The notes under the pieces: model-generated | What the model saw: the letters and a program-made list of their open reading frames with translations, nothing else | Database searches by the model: none | What the model was told of the DNA's origin: nothing | Shown here: one piece after another, positions 1 through 9,345 of the stretch | How positions within the stretch are numbered: position 1 is the first letter of the stretch | Layout: every line of letters begins with the position of its first letter | Made by a program: the position numbers and the translations under genes | Assembly (NCBI GenBank): GCA_903891085.1 | Contig: CAITDJ010000113.1 | Location: 1-41,275 of the forward strand | Source of the DNA: an uncultured Bacteroidota bacterium | GTDB lineage: Bacteria; Bacteroidota; Bacteroidia; Bacteroidales; F082 | Direction: 5' to 3' | Length of the DNA stretch: 41,275 nt

Positions 1-3000
1 GTTTTCAACAACAGTATGCTTTTCTGTTGACCATTCCGACTCGCCACATGCATTGACAGCATTGGCTTTGACCGATGCAACACCAAGGAAATCAAAGTTC
101 CAGACCACATTACCCAGAATACCTGAACCTGCTATTGTTCCCGCGTTTGCTGGCGACAAATCCCAGGTATAGGAAGTCGCGTTTTCGAGCGCACTTATCG
201 TATATTGACTCTCCGTAATATCCTTCATATCTACTGTATCAGGTCCTATGGGTGTATTGGGTGTACCTGCTAATGGATTGACTACTATCAGAAGAGAATC
301 ACTCGCTGTCGTGAATCCATCATCTATCACAAGGATATAGGTTGTGGAAATGATTGGATAGACAGCAGGATTGGGTAGCGTAGAAGCAAATCCCGGAGGA
401 TTTGAACTCCACATATAGGTATAATTCCCCGTTCCACCACTTGGTATGCTCATAAGTTGTACGAGATCGCCAGCACATGATGGATTAGGCGTGGCAGTGA
501 CATCAACACTAAGGATGCCTCCCGTCACGGTAACGAGGGTTTGATCGTTTCCTACACATCCACTCGATACATCTGTTACGGTTAGGGTAAAGAGTGTGGA
601 TGAAGTAAGATTGATGGTAGTCGGATTCTGGATATTGGAATTGATAAGCAGTGAGGCTGGTTCCCAGTGATAGGTATAATTTCCGGAACCTCCTGTTGCA
701 GATCCATTCAGTGTGGTAGATGCGCCATATCCGATTGTTTGATCAGTACCAGCATTGGCTGTCGGTGGAGTATTCACCGACAAACTAATAGCGTTACTGG
801 TAGCAGGATTACCTGAAACACAGGAGAGATTGGACGTAAGCACACAAGTGATCACGTCGTTGTTAGCGGGGATATAGGAATAAGTAGGTAGGTTAGTACC
901 GACATTAGTACCATTCTTCTTCCATTGATAGGAAGGAGAAGAACCGCCGTTAACAGGAGTAGCTGTGAAGATTACGGTAGTACCTGAGCAGACAGGATTA
1001 GCATCAGCAACGATAGCAACGGAGACCGGTAATGGTGTAGTGATGGTCATCGTAATAGCGTTACTGGTAGCAGGGTTACCTGAAACACAGGAGAGATTGG
1101 AGGTAAGCACACAGGTGATAACGTCGTTGTTAGCGGGGATATAGGAATAGGTAGGTAGGTTAGTACCGACATTAGTCCCATTCTTCTTCCATTGATAGGA
1201 AGGAGAAGAACCGCCGTTAACAGGAGTAGCTGTGAAGATTACGGTAGTACCTGAGCAGACAGGATTAGCATCAGCAACGATAGCAACGGAGACCGGTAAT
1301 GGAGTACATCCATACTCATACGTTCCCATATCAATAATACCGGTGATTCTAGGGTTGCCTGCCAAATCTACTGCAGGGAGTAAAGTACTGATTCCTGTAA
1401 TATCACCAGCATTGATGCACGGAGAGGTAGATTGTACTTGCCAATTGGCAAGTAATCCATCATATCCCGCACCCACACCAGCAGAAGGAGCCACAAATTG
1501 AGGAAGCAAATCGATATTGTTAGTATAGTTGGCGGTAGTATAATTGCTTCCACTACCAGGACCACCTATTCCAGGTAGTCCACCTTGTATGTTGCAGTGA
1601 TCAAAAAACGGATCTGAATCACTATCTACTAGAGTAATTTGGTTTCCATAGGTTGGGTCGTTAGCTACATTACCATAAACGATACAATTTTTAACGTGTG
1701 GATCTGAGTTATAGTCACAAAATATTCCGGATCCAAAATAATGATTGTTATTTACAATCGTGCTGTTTATGATGTTTGGAGATGAATTTGCACAAAATAT
1801 TCCGTTAGCAGTATTGTTGGCAATCAACATATCTACTATGTTTCCAGAATAATTTTCCATATGCAATGCGCCCCGACCACCAGGAATAGGTGTTGTATTG
1901 TTACAGAGCGTATTGTTGACAAGAGACATCGTTCCATACATCATAGCACCACCCGCACCATTAGGAGCGTAGTTGTGATCAGAAATATTCCATGAAAATA
2001 TCACATTATGGACATTCATGAAATAAAAACCACCACCCTCACCATTTGCAACATTATGGTGGAAATTGTTATGTTGCATATCACTAGACAAGGTATCGGT
2101 CGTAGTAACCAATAAACCTCCACCTTGACTCAAGGCATGATTGTTGTAGAGTTCGCAGTAGTTCATCGTGATAGGTACAAACCATATCGAAACACCCGCA
2201 CCCCACATACCGTGGTTATTGTTGATCTTACAGTGATCTAAAACAACTTTGCCATAGGCTATACAGGTGATACCGCATGATTGGCTATATTCTATCTGAG
2301 TATAAAACAATTGGCTGTTTGCATTGTTTGCCATAACAAGACGTGCATTGTAGTTATTGTGCCATGTTATACCATTCCACCCGGCTGTCGTATCAGAAGC
2401 ACTGATCTTAACATAATTAGTAGCAGTGCCATTACACAGGAGGCGTCCAGCTATGTAGAGTCCGCACCCGGGTGCAAACTTAATTACTGCACCAGCATTG
2501 ATGGTGAGCGTAAGTGAATCGGGGACCCAGATATTAGTTGTTAGGTTCATAGTGCCGGACCAGGTAGTGTTAGTAGTCAAGGTACTGCCGTCATTGGGTT
2601 TAATCCCGATGATAGCGTGTTGGTTGTTGGTTAGGGTGTTACCACCTGGATTAATATTGCCAAGTGAGTAATATCCATTGTAGGTACCATCCCAACCGAA
2701 ATTGAAATGATACATGTTAGCATTGTCTACACCGTCACATACCCAAGCATGTCCGAAACTGCCGTCTCCTCTATAATAAATTGGTCGACCAGCAAGCAAT
2801 TCAGTTTGAAGATAGGTGTCCCATTGTGTGCTTGAGTAATCAGAGCTCATGATGTAGCGCATTGTAGAACTGGACATTTTAAAGTAATTTTTAAATGCCC
2901 TGGTCATAGGATCCTCATCTGAGGAATAGGTTACACTCGTACCTCCAGCACCCCATTGAGACATAACACTGACGCTCGTATGGTACATGATTGTGGAGAT

Positions 3001-3714
3001 GTTCGTGTTTACGGTTACTGTGCTGTTGGGCATAGCAGGCCAATTGTATGAAGTATTGAAATTTGCTCCTGTATAGGGATAGGATCCTGACTGATAGCCA
3101 AAACTTCCTAATCCTACTGTAGGACCATTCCAAAACTTCAAAATCTGAGCCATAGCTGTACCGACACATCCAACCCATGCATGACCACCAGGACCAGAAG
3201 GGTCGGTGGGACACATTGAATTGTAGGGCCATCCTTGGCCCCAGGTAGTTGTCAGTAAAGGAGGTACAACAGTCGTTGTTCCTTTCGGGGCCTGTCCTGA
3301 TAACAAAATCTGCCATTGAGAAGTGATTTCTTCAGTTGCAGGGATATTATTTGTTTTTACATCAAGAATCTGTTTTTCATAGCTTTCCATCCAGCTGCGT
3401 ACATTATTGCCATATACCGTATCGATAAAACTTGTCCAGGCTGATTCGTTGCTATACCCCAATATTGGTATAGCATTGTCATCAGCCGTTACAATAACAA
3501 AGCCTTTGCTGCCCGTATTGAAGATATAATACAGGGTTTGGCCATCAATGGTCTTTGTTTCGGCTAATTGAAAGCCATCAATTGGGATGCTTTTTGAAAG
3601 GAGGAAGTTTTTGCCTGCTGTTTGTGCCATGCCTGCATCAATATGTGCTGGATAAGCATATTCAACAGCAGCTATGGCTGCTATTAGAAAAATCAATTTC
3701 AGATAGTTTTTCAT
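1..3714 (-). CDS. Secreted C10-family (streptopain-like) cysteine peptidase with beta-helix and Ig-like repeats, C-terminus outside window
   Basis: The frame is open from the ATG at 3714 to the window edge (1238 codons), so the 3' end is missing. Residues 1-20 form a signal peptide. Residues 24-130 resemble the Spi-type propeptide of C10 peptidases (YYIFN, GFVIVTADD, PILGYS). The catalytic part is clear: Gln160 in TTTWGQGWPYN, Cys183 in WVGCVGTAMAQILKFW, His322 in GHAWVCDG and Trp341 in FNFGWDG. About 385-810 is a parallel beta-helix rich in NN and GGG turns, ending in a choice-of-anchor-Q-like motif (SPCINAGD, IDMGTYEYG). Two nearly identical Ig-like modules and further PKD/Ig-like modules follow. 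The likely role is a surface or released protease/adhesin; a type IX sorting domain beyond the edge is expected but not seen. It starts 29 bp after the ATPase gene on the same strand. Confidence 0.85.
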   Translation of the reverse strand, partial: MKNYLKLIFLIAAIAAVEYAYPAHIDAGMAQTAGKNFLLSKSIPIDGFQLAETKTIDGQTLYYIFNTGSKGFVIVTADDNAIPILGYSNESAWTSFIDTVYGNNVRSWMESYEKQILDVKTNNIPATEEITSQWQILLSGQAPKGTTTVVPPLLTTTWGQGWPYNSMCPTDPSGPGGHAWVGCVGTAMAQILKFWNGPTVGLGSFGYQSGSYPYTGANFNTSYNWPAMPNSTVTVNTNISTIMYHTSVSVMSQWGAGGTSVTYSSDEDPMTRAFKNYFKMSSSTMRYIMSSDYSSTQWDTYLQTELLAGRPIYYRGDGSFGHAWVCDGVDNANMYHFNFGWDGTYNGYYSLGNINPGGNTLTNNQHAIIGIKPNDGSTLTTNTTWSGTMNLTTNIWVPDSLTLTINAGAVIKFAPGCGLYIAGRLLCNGTATNYVKISASDTTAGWNGITWHNNYNARLVMANNANSQLFYTQIEYSQSCGITCIAYGKVVLDHCKINNNHGMWGAGVSIWFVPITMNYCELYNNHALSQGGGLLVTTTDTLSSDMQHNNFHHNVANGEGGGFYFMNVHNVIFSWNISDHNYAPNGAGGAMMYGTMSLVNNTLCNNTTPIPGGRGALHMENYSGNIVDMLIANNTANGIFCANSSPNIINSTIVNNNHYFGSGIFCDYNSDPHVKNCIVYGNVANDPTYGNQITLVDSDSDPFFDHCNIQGGLPGIGGPGSGSNYTTANYTNNIDLLPQFVAPSAGVGAGYDGLLANWQVQSTSPCINAGDITGISTLLPAVDLAGNPRITGIIDMGTYEYGCTPLPVSVAIVADANPVCSGTTVIFTATPVNGGSSPSYQWKKNGTNVGTNLPTYSYIPANNDVITCVLTSNLSCVSGNPATSNAITMTITTPLPVSVAIVADANPVCSGTTVIFTATPVNGGSSPSYQWKKNGTNVGTNLPTYSYIPANNDVITCVLTSNLSCVSGNPATSNAISLSVNTPPTANAGTDQTIGYGASTTLNGSATGGSGNYTYHWEPASLLINSNIQNPTTINLTSSTLFTLTVTDVSSGCVGNDQTLVTVTGGILSVDVTATPNPSCAGDLVQLMSIPSGGTGNYTYMWSSNPPGFASTLPNPAVYPIISTTYILVIDDGFTTASDSLLIVVNPLAGTPNTPIGPDTVDMKDITESQYTISALENATSYTWDLSPANAGTIAGSGILGNVVWNFDFLGVASVKANAVNACGESEWSTEKHTVVEN
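787..1302 (-). repeat. Tandem near-identical 249-bp repeat (period 267 bp) inside the C10 peptidase gene
   Basis: Copy A is 787-1035 and copy B is 1054-1302. Both start with aatagcgttactggtagcag and end with gagaccggtaatgg, exactly 267 bp (89 codons) apart, with only a few mismatches. Each encodes one Ig-like module with an early Cys (NPVCSG) and a late Cys (LSCVSG). Identity this high at DNA level suggests recent duplication or gene conversion. Confidence 0.9.
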
Positions 3715-3743
3715 GTTCGTTTTTGTTAAGTAATTTTATTTTA

Positions 3744-5000
3744 TCAAAAAACTTTTAACAGCCATTTCCAAACCGGCATAACTTTTATTTCTTCGGCAAC
3801 ATTTATCGGTAAATCATCATCATACACAAGCAATTGTAAATCTGCTATATTATATTTGTTCTTAACCTCAAGCAATCCATTCATTTCCTTTTCAATATTC
3901 TCATAATTAACCAGATATGAAACCTGTATCGCTTGCGTAAGCCGGGTTCCCTCCATGATAACAAAATCACATTTGTTTTTCCCTGAGTAATAGAAAAATT
4001 CAAGTTTTCGTCGTTTAAGTTCTATAAACACAATATTTTCGAGTATCCTGCCTTTATTTTCCGAAAAATTAAACCCTATCCTGTTAATCAGGCCCGGATC
4101 AATTGAAAACGCTTTCCGTGAATTCATCATCTGCTTTTTTACTGAAAAATCGAACTTGTGAAGGTAAAAAAACAGATAGGATTGATTGTAAAAACCAAGA
4201 TAATCCTTAATTGTACTCAGGCTTTTTATTCCTGTTATTTTTTGCAGGGTAGCATAAGAAAATAGTTTTGAAGCATTTGCGAAAAAATAAATTGCCATTT
4301 GCCGTAGCTCATCCACCTGGCTCAACCGATAGCGGGCAATAATATCCCTATATAAAATATCCTGAAAATACTGATTAAGCAGATCAAGATTATTTTCTTT
4401 AACCACCAGCGGAAAGCCGCCTTGTTTCATATATTGATCAAAAACGCCAACAATCTGTGATTTTTTAACAGATGCAAGTATGCTTAAATCATAGTTGATG
4501 TCTTTAAAAAGCAATATCTCTTTAAACGAAAACGGCAATAATTCTATGTTTAGGTTTCGCCCGGTAAGGGACGTTGAAATTTCGGAACTTAATAGTTTTG
4601 CATTTGATCCGGTGATAAAAACTTTGATATCTTGCTCATAAACACGATTTATAAACTTTTCCCAGTTTTTTACGTTTTGGATTTCATCAAAAAAAAGGAT
4701 AGGGTTTTTACCGTATATCTCACGATGGATACTTAACAATTTATCCAGCATATCTATTTCAGCCACAACGCGTTCATCATCAAAATTAAAATAGCAATAA
4801 TCGCTCTCGTTCAATCCCATTTTTTCTTTGATCAAAAACAACAGAGAAGATTTACCACAGCGTCTAACCCCTGTAATTACAATTATTTGTTTGGAAGCGA
4901 TGTAATTATCAAGTTTAATATCTCTGAAAATCAGATTTTTTTCTCTCTCAAAAACTTCTTTTTGATCAAATAAAATTTCTTTAATCCGGTCTTTATTCAT
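3744..5000 (-). CDS. AAA-family ATP-binding protein with DUF4143-type C-terminal domain
   Basis: This 418-residue soluble protein has a Walker A motif GVRRCGKS (44-51), a Walker B motif ILFFDE (101-106) and a sensor-like ITGSNAKLL (129-137) followed by TGR. This is the layout of the AAA_14/DUF4143 ATPases. The C-terminal third (about 300-390) has the spacing of a PD-(D/E)XK-like fold: Glu and Leu in ENIVFIEL, Asp in CDFVI, then QVSY. The usual catalytic Lys is absent, as in many family members, so nuclease activity is doubtful. These proteins are common in Bacteroidota and archaea and their cellular role is unknown. No toxin, antitoxin or nuclease partner is adjacent. The start at 5000 gives the normal family length. 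Confidence 0.85.
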   Translation of the reverse strand: MNKDRIKEILFDQKEVFEREKNLIFRDIKLDNYIASKQIIVITGVRRCGKSSLLFLIKEKMGLNESDYCYFNFDDERVVAEIDMLDKLLSIHREIYGKNPILFFDEIQNVKNWEKFINRVYEQDIKVFITGSNAKLLSSEISTSLTGRNLNIELLPFSFKEILLFKDINYDLSILASVKKSQIVGVFDQYMKQGGFPLVVKENNLDLLNQYFQDILYRDIIARYRLSQVDELRQMAIYFFANASKLFSYATLQKITGIKSLSTIKDYLGFYNQSYLFFYLHKFDFSVKKQMMNSRKAFSIDPGLINRIGFNFSENKGRILENIVFIELKRRKLEFFYYSGKNKCDFVIMEGTRLTQAIQVSYLVNYENIEKEMNGLLEVKNKYNIADLQLLVYDDDLPINVAEEIKVMPVWKWLLKVF

Positions 5001-5313
5001 AACAAATAAATTTGATTTTCTTTAACAACAAACAAAAATACAACATATTGTTTGTTTGTGACGAATAATATGGAATTAGTATTGTTAGTGCTTCAATTCT
5101 ATTGGATTGTTTTTACGAAAATAACAAAATATGAATTACCAATTTTGAAAAAAGAATGATGATCCTGTGTTTAAAAGCAGGAGGACCACAAAGTAAAAGA
5201 ATTGTTACGGATTGTATCTCGCTCTGCGGCTCCCTGTCTGCTGCCAGGCAGGTCTGCTAAGTAACGCCGCAAACTCTGCGGTAATAATTTTTCATTGATC
5301 CGAATCACTTCTC
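5001..5313. repeat. Intergenic stretch with a degenerate CTCTGCGG-type repeat
   Basis: This lies between hpdA and the ATPase gene. The motif ctctgcgg occurs at 5221 and again near 5273, with gccgc/gcggc and ctgcc/ggcag inverted pieces between them. Read on the minus strand, ccgca-gagtt-tgcgg is a small hairpin just after hpdA and could end its transcript, although there is no T tract directly after it. I see no gene. Low-complexity repeats of this kind recur between genes in Bacteroidota. Confidence 0.45.
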
Positions 5314-6273
5314 TCAAAAAGGCGTCTCACTCCCAACGTAACAACTGATTCCCGCTTCTTTGAATCGGAATGCTACTTTCCTCATTTGTTCATCTGAAGG
5401 GAGAAGATAATGGATGCCCGGATATTCTTTTCCAAGCATCCGGTATTTTTCTCTTCCGAGGTGATGCAAAGGCAAAATATTGATTTCTGTCCGGTCAATT
5501 TCATGTAAAAACTGAATCAGTGCAGCGATGTTTTCTTCCGAATCGTTGAATCCGGGAATCAGGGGAAGTCTGAAAATCAGTCTTCCTGTAAAATGTCGCG
5601 AAAGTAAACGGGCATTTTCGAGAATCAATGCATTTCCTCCTGATGTGCCATTTTTATGATCGTTATTGTCAAACTGTTTCAGGTCGAAGAAAATCCAGTC
5701 GAGGAAAGGCAATACTTTTTGGAAGTTTTCCCAGGGAATATGGCCACAGGTTTCGATGGCGGTGTGGATGTATGCATCGTGGCAACGGCGCAGGATTTCT
5801 TCCGCAAAATCAATCTGCAACAATGGTTCACCACCTGTCAGGGTCAGGCCCCCACCAGTCCCCCAATAATTTCTGTCGCGCTGTATCAGATTGATTATTT
5901 CTGTGACTGACATTTCTTTTCCGCTCAGCCGCAATGCCCCGGTATAACATTCGTCCAAACATGCGTGCTTTTCGCAGCTTGAACAGATTTGCCTATCGAT
6001 GACCGGTTTATTGTTTTCGAAATAAACGGCATGGTGTGGACAGCCCTTCAAGCAGTTGCCACAACCAATACACTTCGATGAAAACCACATGAGCGATGGT
6101 TTGCTGCAGATTCCTTCCGGATTTGAACACCAGAAACAATGTAAAGTGCAGCCATTCAGAAATATAAGTGTCCGGCACCCGGGCCCATCATGAACGGATA
6201 AGCCCTGGATATCGAAAACATATCCTTTTGTTTCGTGATGATCAGTTCCTGAAATCATTACAGGTAACCGCAT
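5314..6273 (-). CDS. hpdA: 4-hydroxyphenylacetate decarboxylase activating enzyme (glycyl-radical-enzyme activase, radical SAM)
   Basis: This 319-residue radical SAM activase should place the glycyl radical on HpdB using S-adenosylmethionine. The radical SAM cluster motif is C42-x3-C46-x2-C49 (GCTLHCFWC), preceded by VHDGPGCRT as in pyruvate formate-lyase-type activases. An inserted ferredoxin-like domain carries C68, C71, C74, C78 and C97, C100, C105, C109, enough for two more [4Fe-4S] clusters. GGEP (147-150) is the SAM-binding motif. It is the last gene of the operon and overlaps hpdC by 32 bp (17 bp if Met6 is the start), consistent with translational coupling. The family assignment is firm; the substrate is inferred from HpdB and HpdC. 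Confidence 0.88.
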   Translation of the reverse strand: MRLPVMISGTDHHETKGYVFDIQGLSVHDGPGCRTLIFLNGCTLHCFWCSNPEGICSKPSLMWFSSKCIGCGNCLKGCPHHAVYFENNKPVIDRQICSSCEKHACLDECYTGALRLSGKEMSVTEIINLIQRDRNYWGTGGGLTLTGGEPLLQIDFAEEILRRCHDAYIHTAIETCGHIPWENFQKVLPFLDWIFFDLKQFDNNDHKNGTSGGNALILENARLLSRHFTGRLIFRLPLIPGFNDSEENIAALIQFLHEIDRTEINILPLHHLGREKYRMLGKEYPGIHYLLPSDEQMRKVAFRFKEAGISCYVGSETPF

Positions 6274-6478
6274 TCATTTCAGGAAAAGCATCGTATTTAT
6301 TCATGCATGTACCCAAGTCATTGGCTGTCAAGGCAAAATTTGAACAGTATTTGCATTTCACCGCTTTTTCGAAATGCTCGCAGGATGCGTCATCAGCCAG
6401 AATCTGGTTTTTATCTCTTTTACAAATGCCTTTGAAAACATCCGTTGCAAGGTAATATTTACAATCGTAGTGGTTCAT
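6242..6478 (-). CDS. hpdC: 4-hydroxyphenylacetate decarboxylase small subunit, two [4Fe-4S] clusters
   Basis: This 78-residue Cys-rich protein lies between the glycyl radical enzyme and its activase, the same order as hpdBCA in clostridia. It has exactly the eight ligands expected of the HPA decarboxylase small subunit: His3, Cys6, Cys19, Cys33 for an N-terminal cluster and Cys42, Cys45, Cys58, Cys73 for a C-terminal one. Landmarks are HYDCKYY, KGIC, CKYCSNF, LGTC and AVTC. In the known enzymes this subunit is needed for the hetero-octamer and for controlling the radical. Its presence separates HPA decarboxylase from phenylacetate and indoleacetate decarboxylases, which lack it. It is separated from hpdB by 164 bp of repeat-like DNA. 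Confidence 0.88.
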   Translation of the reverse strand: MNHYDCKYYLATDVFKGICKRDKNQILADDASCEHFEKAVKCKYCSNFALTANDLGTCMNKYDAFPEMNAVTCNDFRN

Positions 6479-6516
6479 ATGTTGATTTTAAGTTGTGATA
6501 TCGTTTTAATAATGGT

Positions 6517-6642
6517 TAGAAGTTGGAAGCGCGAAGCACGAAGACGCCTGCCTCGGCGGTGCGACGAGGGAAGTCCGAAGACCGAAGTTAAATCATCCAT
6601 TTAATATTTGCATTTTAACTTTTCACTTTCAACTTTACACTT
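6517..6642. repeat. Low-complexity repeat spacer between hpdB and hpdC
   Basis: Plus-strand 6517-6592 is a run of GAAG-type units (ttggaagcgcgaagcacgaag, aagtccgaagaccgaagtt) around a GC-rich core (gcctgcctcggcgg). From 6610 to the hpdB stop come units of the form aacttttcactttcaacttt. It interrupts an otherwise compact operon and holds no reading frame that looks coding. Confidence 0.6.
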
Positions 6643-9333
6643 TTAACTTATCTGTTCATACTCTGTTCTCGCAATTACCTCATCCTGAATTTGTTTCCCA
6701 AGCTCGACCCAATACTGGGTGAATCCGGCCACACGTACCATCAGTCCACGGTAGTTTTCCGGATTCTTCTGTGCATCTTTCAGCATCCGCGAATCCACCA
6801 CATTAAACTGCGCATGGAAAGCACCTTTACGCAGATATGCCTTGATCATTTCGAGAAATTTCCGTGATCCTTCGCGGCCTTTGACCACCGAAGGATGAAT
6901 TTTCATATTTAGTTGAGAATTCTGCGAAAGCGAGTGATCATAACAGGTTGCCGAACTGAACAATGCATACGGCCCGTTTACATCGGTGCCCGGATACGCC
7001 GAAACAGAACCATCGGCAAAAGTGGTGCCGCACAACCTGCCATCCGGTGAGGCAAGGGTCACCGCACCCATCGGAGCATGTGTCGAAACAGAAATCTGGC
7101 AGGAATAGAGCGGCTCATTGTATAATGAAATGTAGTTCTGGCACATCTTACTGAACCAATGTTGCCATTCTTTAAATATGCTGTCAACATATTTATCGTC
7201 ATTTCCATATTTTGGCGCATCGAGACAGCGTTTGTGTATTTTGATCCAATCCATAAAATCATCACCTTTCACCTGTTCAATCAGACTGAACGAACCTGTT
7301 TCGAGTGCCGAGTGGTATCCGAAATTAGCTTCAATGGCGGCTTTGAGTTCGTTAAGTGAAAAATGATTTTCATCAAAAACGTTTTTCCGGATGGACGCCA
7401 ATGAATTAACAAGATTCACTCCACCGCAGATTTCAACGTTGAAGGTGCGGTTGTAACGACAACCCTTGTGACTGATGTCTTTCCCGGTTTCGAGGCAATC
7501 GGGTTTCAGCATACTGTTGATCACCGAGGGTGAAACCTTGCCCCAGATATCGTGCTGAATATTGTTTGTCAGTGTCAGAACTTCCACCGTGAGGCTAAAG
7601 TAATTTTTAAAAACCGACCATATTTCTTCATATGAATCTAATTTTGAACCATGTGCAGGATAAACCCTTTTGCCTGTGCGTTTATCGAGACCATCGAACA
7701 ACACGGCTTCGAGCACCTTTGGCAACGAGATAAAATGCACGCCTACACTGGTAGCTGGTGCCGAACCTCCGGGAATATACCATGTTTCACCATTGAATTC
7801 GAGTGGCATCCAACTTCCGGGGGAGGTTTCCAGACAGCCGCCGATCGACCAGGCACGGGCTTCTTCGAGTTCGAGCCCTTCTTTTTTGAAATTATTGAGA
7901 AGAAATTCCATGGCCACCCGATTGTTGACCCAGGCAGGATAACCGGTTCCGATCTTGGTGCATTCGATGCCTTTCATCAGGAATTCTTCAGGGAGTTTTT
8001 CATCAAAAAGCAGACTAAGTGTGGGCTGCGGTGTGTCGCACGACATGGCCGATTCCAATATCAGCATTTCAAGTTCGTTGGCAGCACTGTCTCCATCCTT
8101 ATCTAATCCGCCAATACAAAGGTTGTTGAAGGTGTTTCCACTCAGCACGCCGCCCACCACACCCATCGAAGCAAAACAATCGAGCTCGGTAAACTTCATT
8201 CGCATGCACTCAAGTAATTCGATGCTTCGTTCACGGTTGAGAATCCCTTTTTCCATATCATGTTTCCAGTAAGGATAGAGCACCTGGCCCAACCTGCCCG
8301 GTGACAAGCCTGAAATAGCGTCTTCGTTAAGCACGGCCACGTGAAAAATCCAGACGAGTTGCAGGGCATCGTGAAAAGAACGCGGTTTGTTTTCCGACAA
8401 CCATTCGAGGCGTTCGGCGATGTCGAGGTATTCATTCTTTTGCACAGAATCAGCTTCGAGCGAAGCCATAAAACGGGCCTCACCGGCATAATTTATTATC
8501 CATTTCTGCAATCCTTCGAGCATGGTTTGCACCGCTTTGTAGAAATACAGCCGATCCATTTCCGGATAACCAGCCGCTGAATTCTGTTTTTCGCGACAAA
8601 TCTGCTTGATTCCTTCGATACCGAATTGCAGCGGATAGTAATAATTCATTACCTCGCGGCCTTGTGGAAGTGTATATCCCGAATCGAACATACAGATGAC
8701 CGCACGCATGATTTCCTCTTTGGTCTGGTAACCCGGAACGAGTTGTTCGTATTTGTGACCAACATCGTCCACCGATTTGTTGAACCATTTTTTGGCTGTC
8801 TTCAGCAGCACCGGCATTTCTTCTTTGCGCAGACCAAACTTACCAGCAATGGATATCACGTTACCGGCACTTTTGGTCACATTTCCACCACCCTGTCCCA
8901 TGGTTGTCACTTCGTCGGCACTGTTTTTTCCTGATTTTTGGGCTTCTTGATACAATTCATCCTCTTTGGCCAGAAAAAACGCCTCGGACAGCCAGGGCAA
9001 CGGATACGATCCGCGCAGGTAATTCGCTTTGCGCATGGCCAGCAATTCGCCGGGCAACACAGCCGGGGTCAAATGTGAAAAACCTGATTTCAACGCTTCG
9101 GCCCTGCGAATAATGGGTATTTCACCTTCGAGTTCATCCCAACGGCGTGTGTACCAATAGGGAAACTCAACCGAAGCTGATGATTTTGTTTCGAAATACA
9201 ACTGCCGTAATTTTTCTACACGCGGGGTCGGGCTCTTTTTTACTTCCCTTGACTGAATTTCACTTTCAGGTTTTGAGCCATAGTAGTTATAAATATCTGT
9301 AGAACAATGCAATATATCATGATTTGTTGCCAT
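6643..9333 (-). CDS. hpdB: 4-hydroxyphenylacetate decarboxylase large subunit (glycyl radical enzyme)
   Basis: This 896-residue glycyl radical enzyme is predicted to decarboxylate 4-hydroxyphenylacetate to p-cresol, the last step of a tyrosine fermentation route. Gly870 in VRVAGFTQYW is the glycyl radical site, and Cys500 in IGGCLE the thiyl radical site. From memory of the clostridial enzyme (Cys503, Glu505, His536, Glu637, Ser344, Gly873), every key residue appears here with a constant offset of -3: Cys500, Glu502, His533, Glu634, Ser341, Gly870. Glu634 and His533 match the residues that contact the substrate hydroxyl or protonate it, and argue against a pyruvate formate-lyase, diol dehydratase or choline lyase. 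The length equals the family norm. It starts 12 bp after the DUF2007 gene. A different arylacetate substrate cannot be excluded. Confidence 0.88.
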   Translation of the reverse strand: MATNHDILHCSTDIYNYYGSKPESEIQSREVKKSPTPRVEKLRQLYFETKSSASVEFPYWYTRRWDELEGEIPIIRRAEALKSGFSHLTPAVLPGELLAMRKANYLRGSYPLPWLSEAFFLAKEDELYQEAQKSGKNSADEVTTMGQGGGNVTKSAGNVISIAGKFGLRKEEMPVLLKTAKKWFNKSVDDVGHKYEQLVPGYQTKEEIMRAVICMFDSGYTLPQGREVMNYYYPLQFGIEGIKQICREKQNSAAGYPEMDRLYFYKAVQTMLEGLQKWIINYAGEARFMASLEADSVQKNEYLDIAERLEWLSENKPRSFHDALQLVWIFHVAVLNEDAISGLSPGRLGQVLYPYWKHDMEKGILNRERSIELLECMRMKFTELDCFASMGVVGGVLSGNTFNNLCIGGLDKDGDSAANELEMLILESAMSCDTPQPTLSLLFDEKLPEEFLMKGIECTKIGTGYPAWVNNRVAMEFLLNNFKKEGLELEEARAWSIGGCLETSPGSWMPLEFNGETWYIPGGSAPATSVGVHFISLPKVLEAVLFDGLDKRTGKRVYPAHGSKLDSYEEIWSVFKNYFSLTVEVLTLTNNIQHDIWGKVSPSVINSMLKPDCLETGKDISHKGCRYNRTFNVEICGGVNLVNSLASIRKNVFDENHFSLNELKAAIEANFGYHSALETGSFSLIEQVKGDDFMDWIKIHKRCLDAPKYGNDDKYVDSIFKEWQHWFSKMCQNYISLYNEPLYSCQISVSTHAPMGAVTLASPDGRLCGTTFADGSVSAYPGTDVNGPYALFSSATCYDHSLSQNSQLNMKIHPSVVKGREGSRKFLEMIKAYLRKGAFHAQFNVVDSRMLKDAQKNPENYRGLMVRVAGFTQYWVELGKQIQDEVIARTEYEQIS

Positions 9334-9345
9334 AATTCAAGGTTT

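Noticed and set aside
2915..3316. 133-codon minus-strand frame
   Set aside because: It is an alternative frame of the C10 peptidase gene, which has all catalytic motifs in the other frame.
7651..8106. 151-codon plus-strand frame opposite hpdB
   Set aside because: It is an antisense shadow of a well-supported glycyl radical enzyme; no family features.
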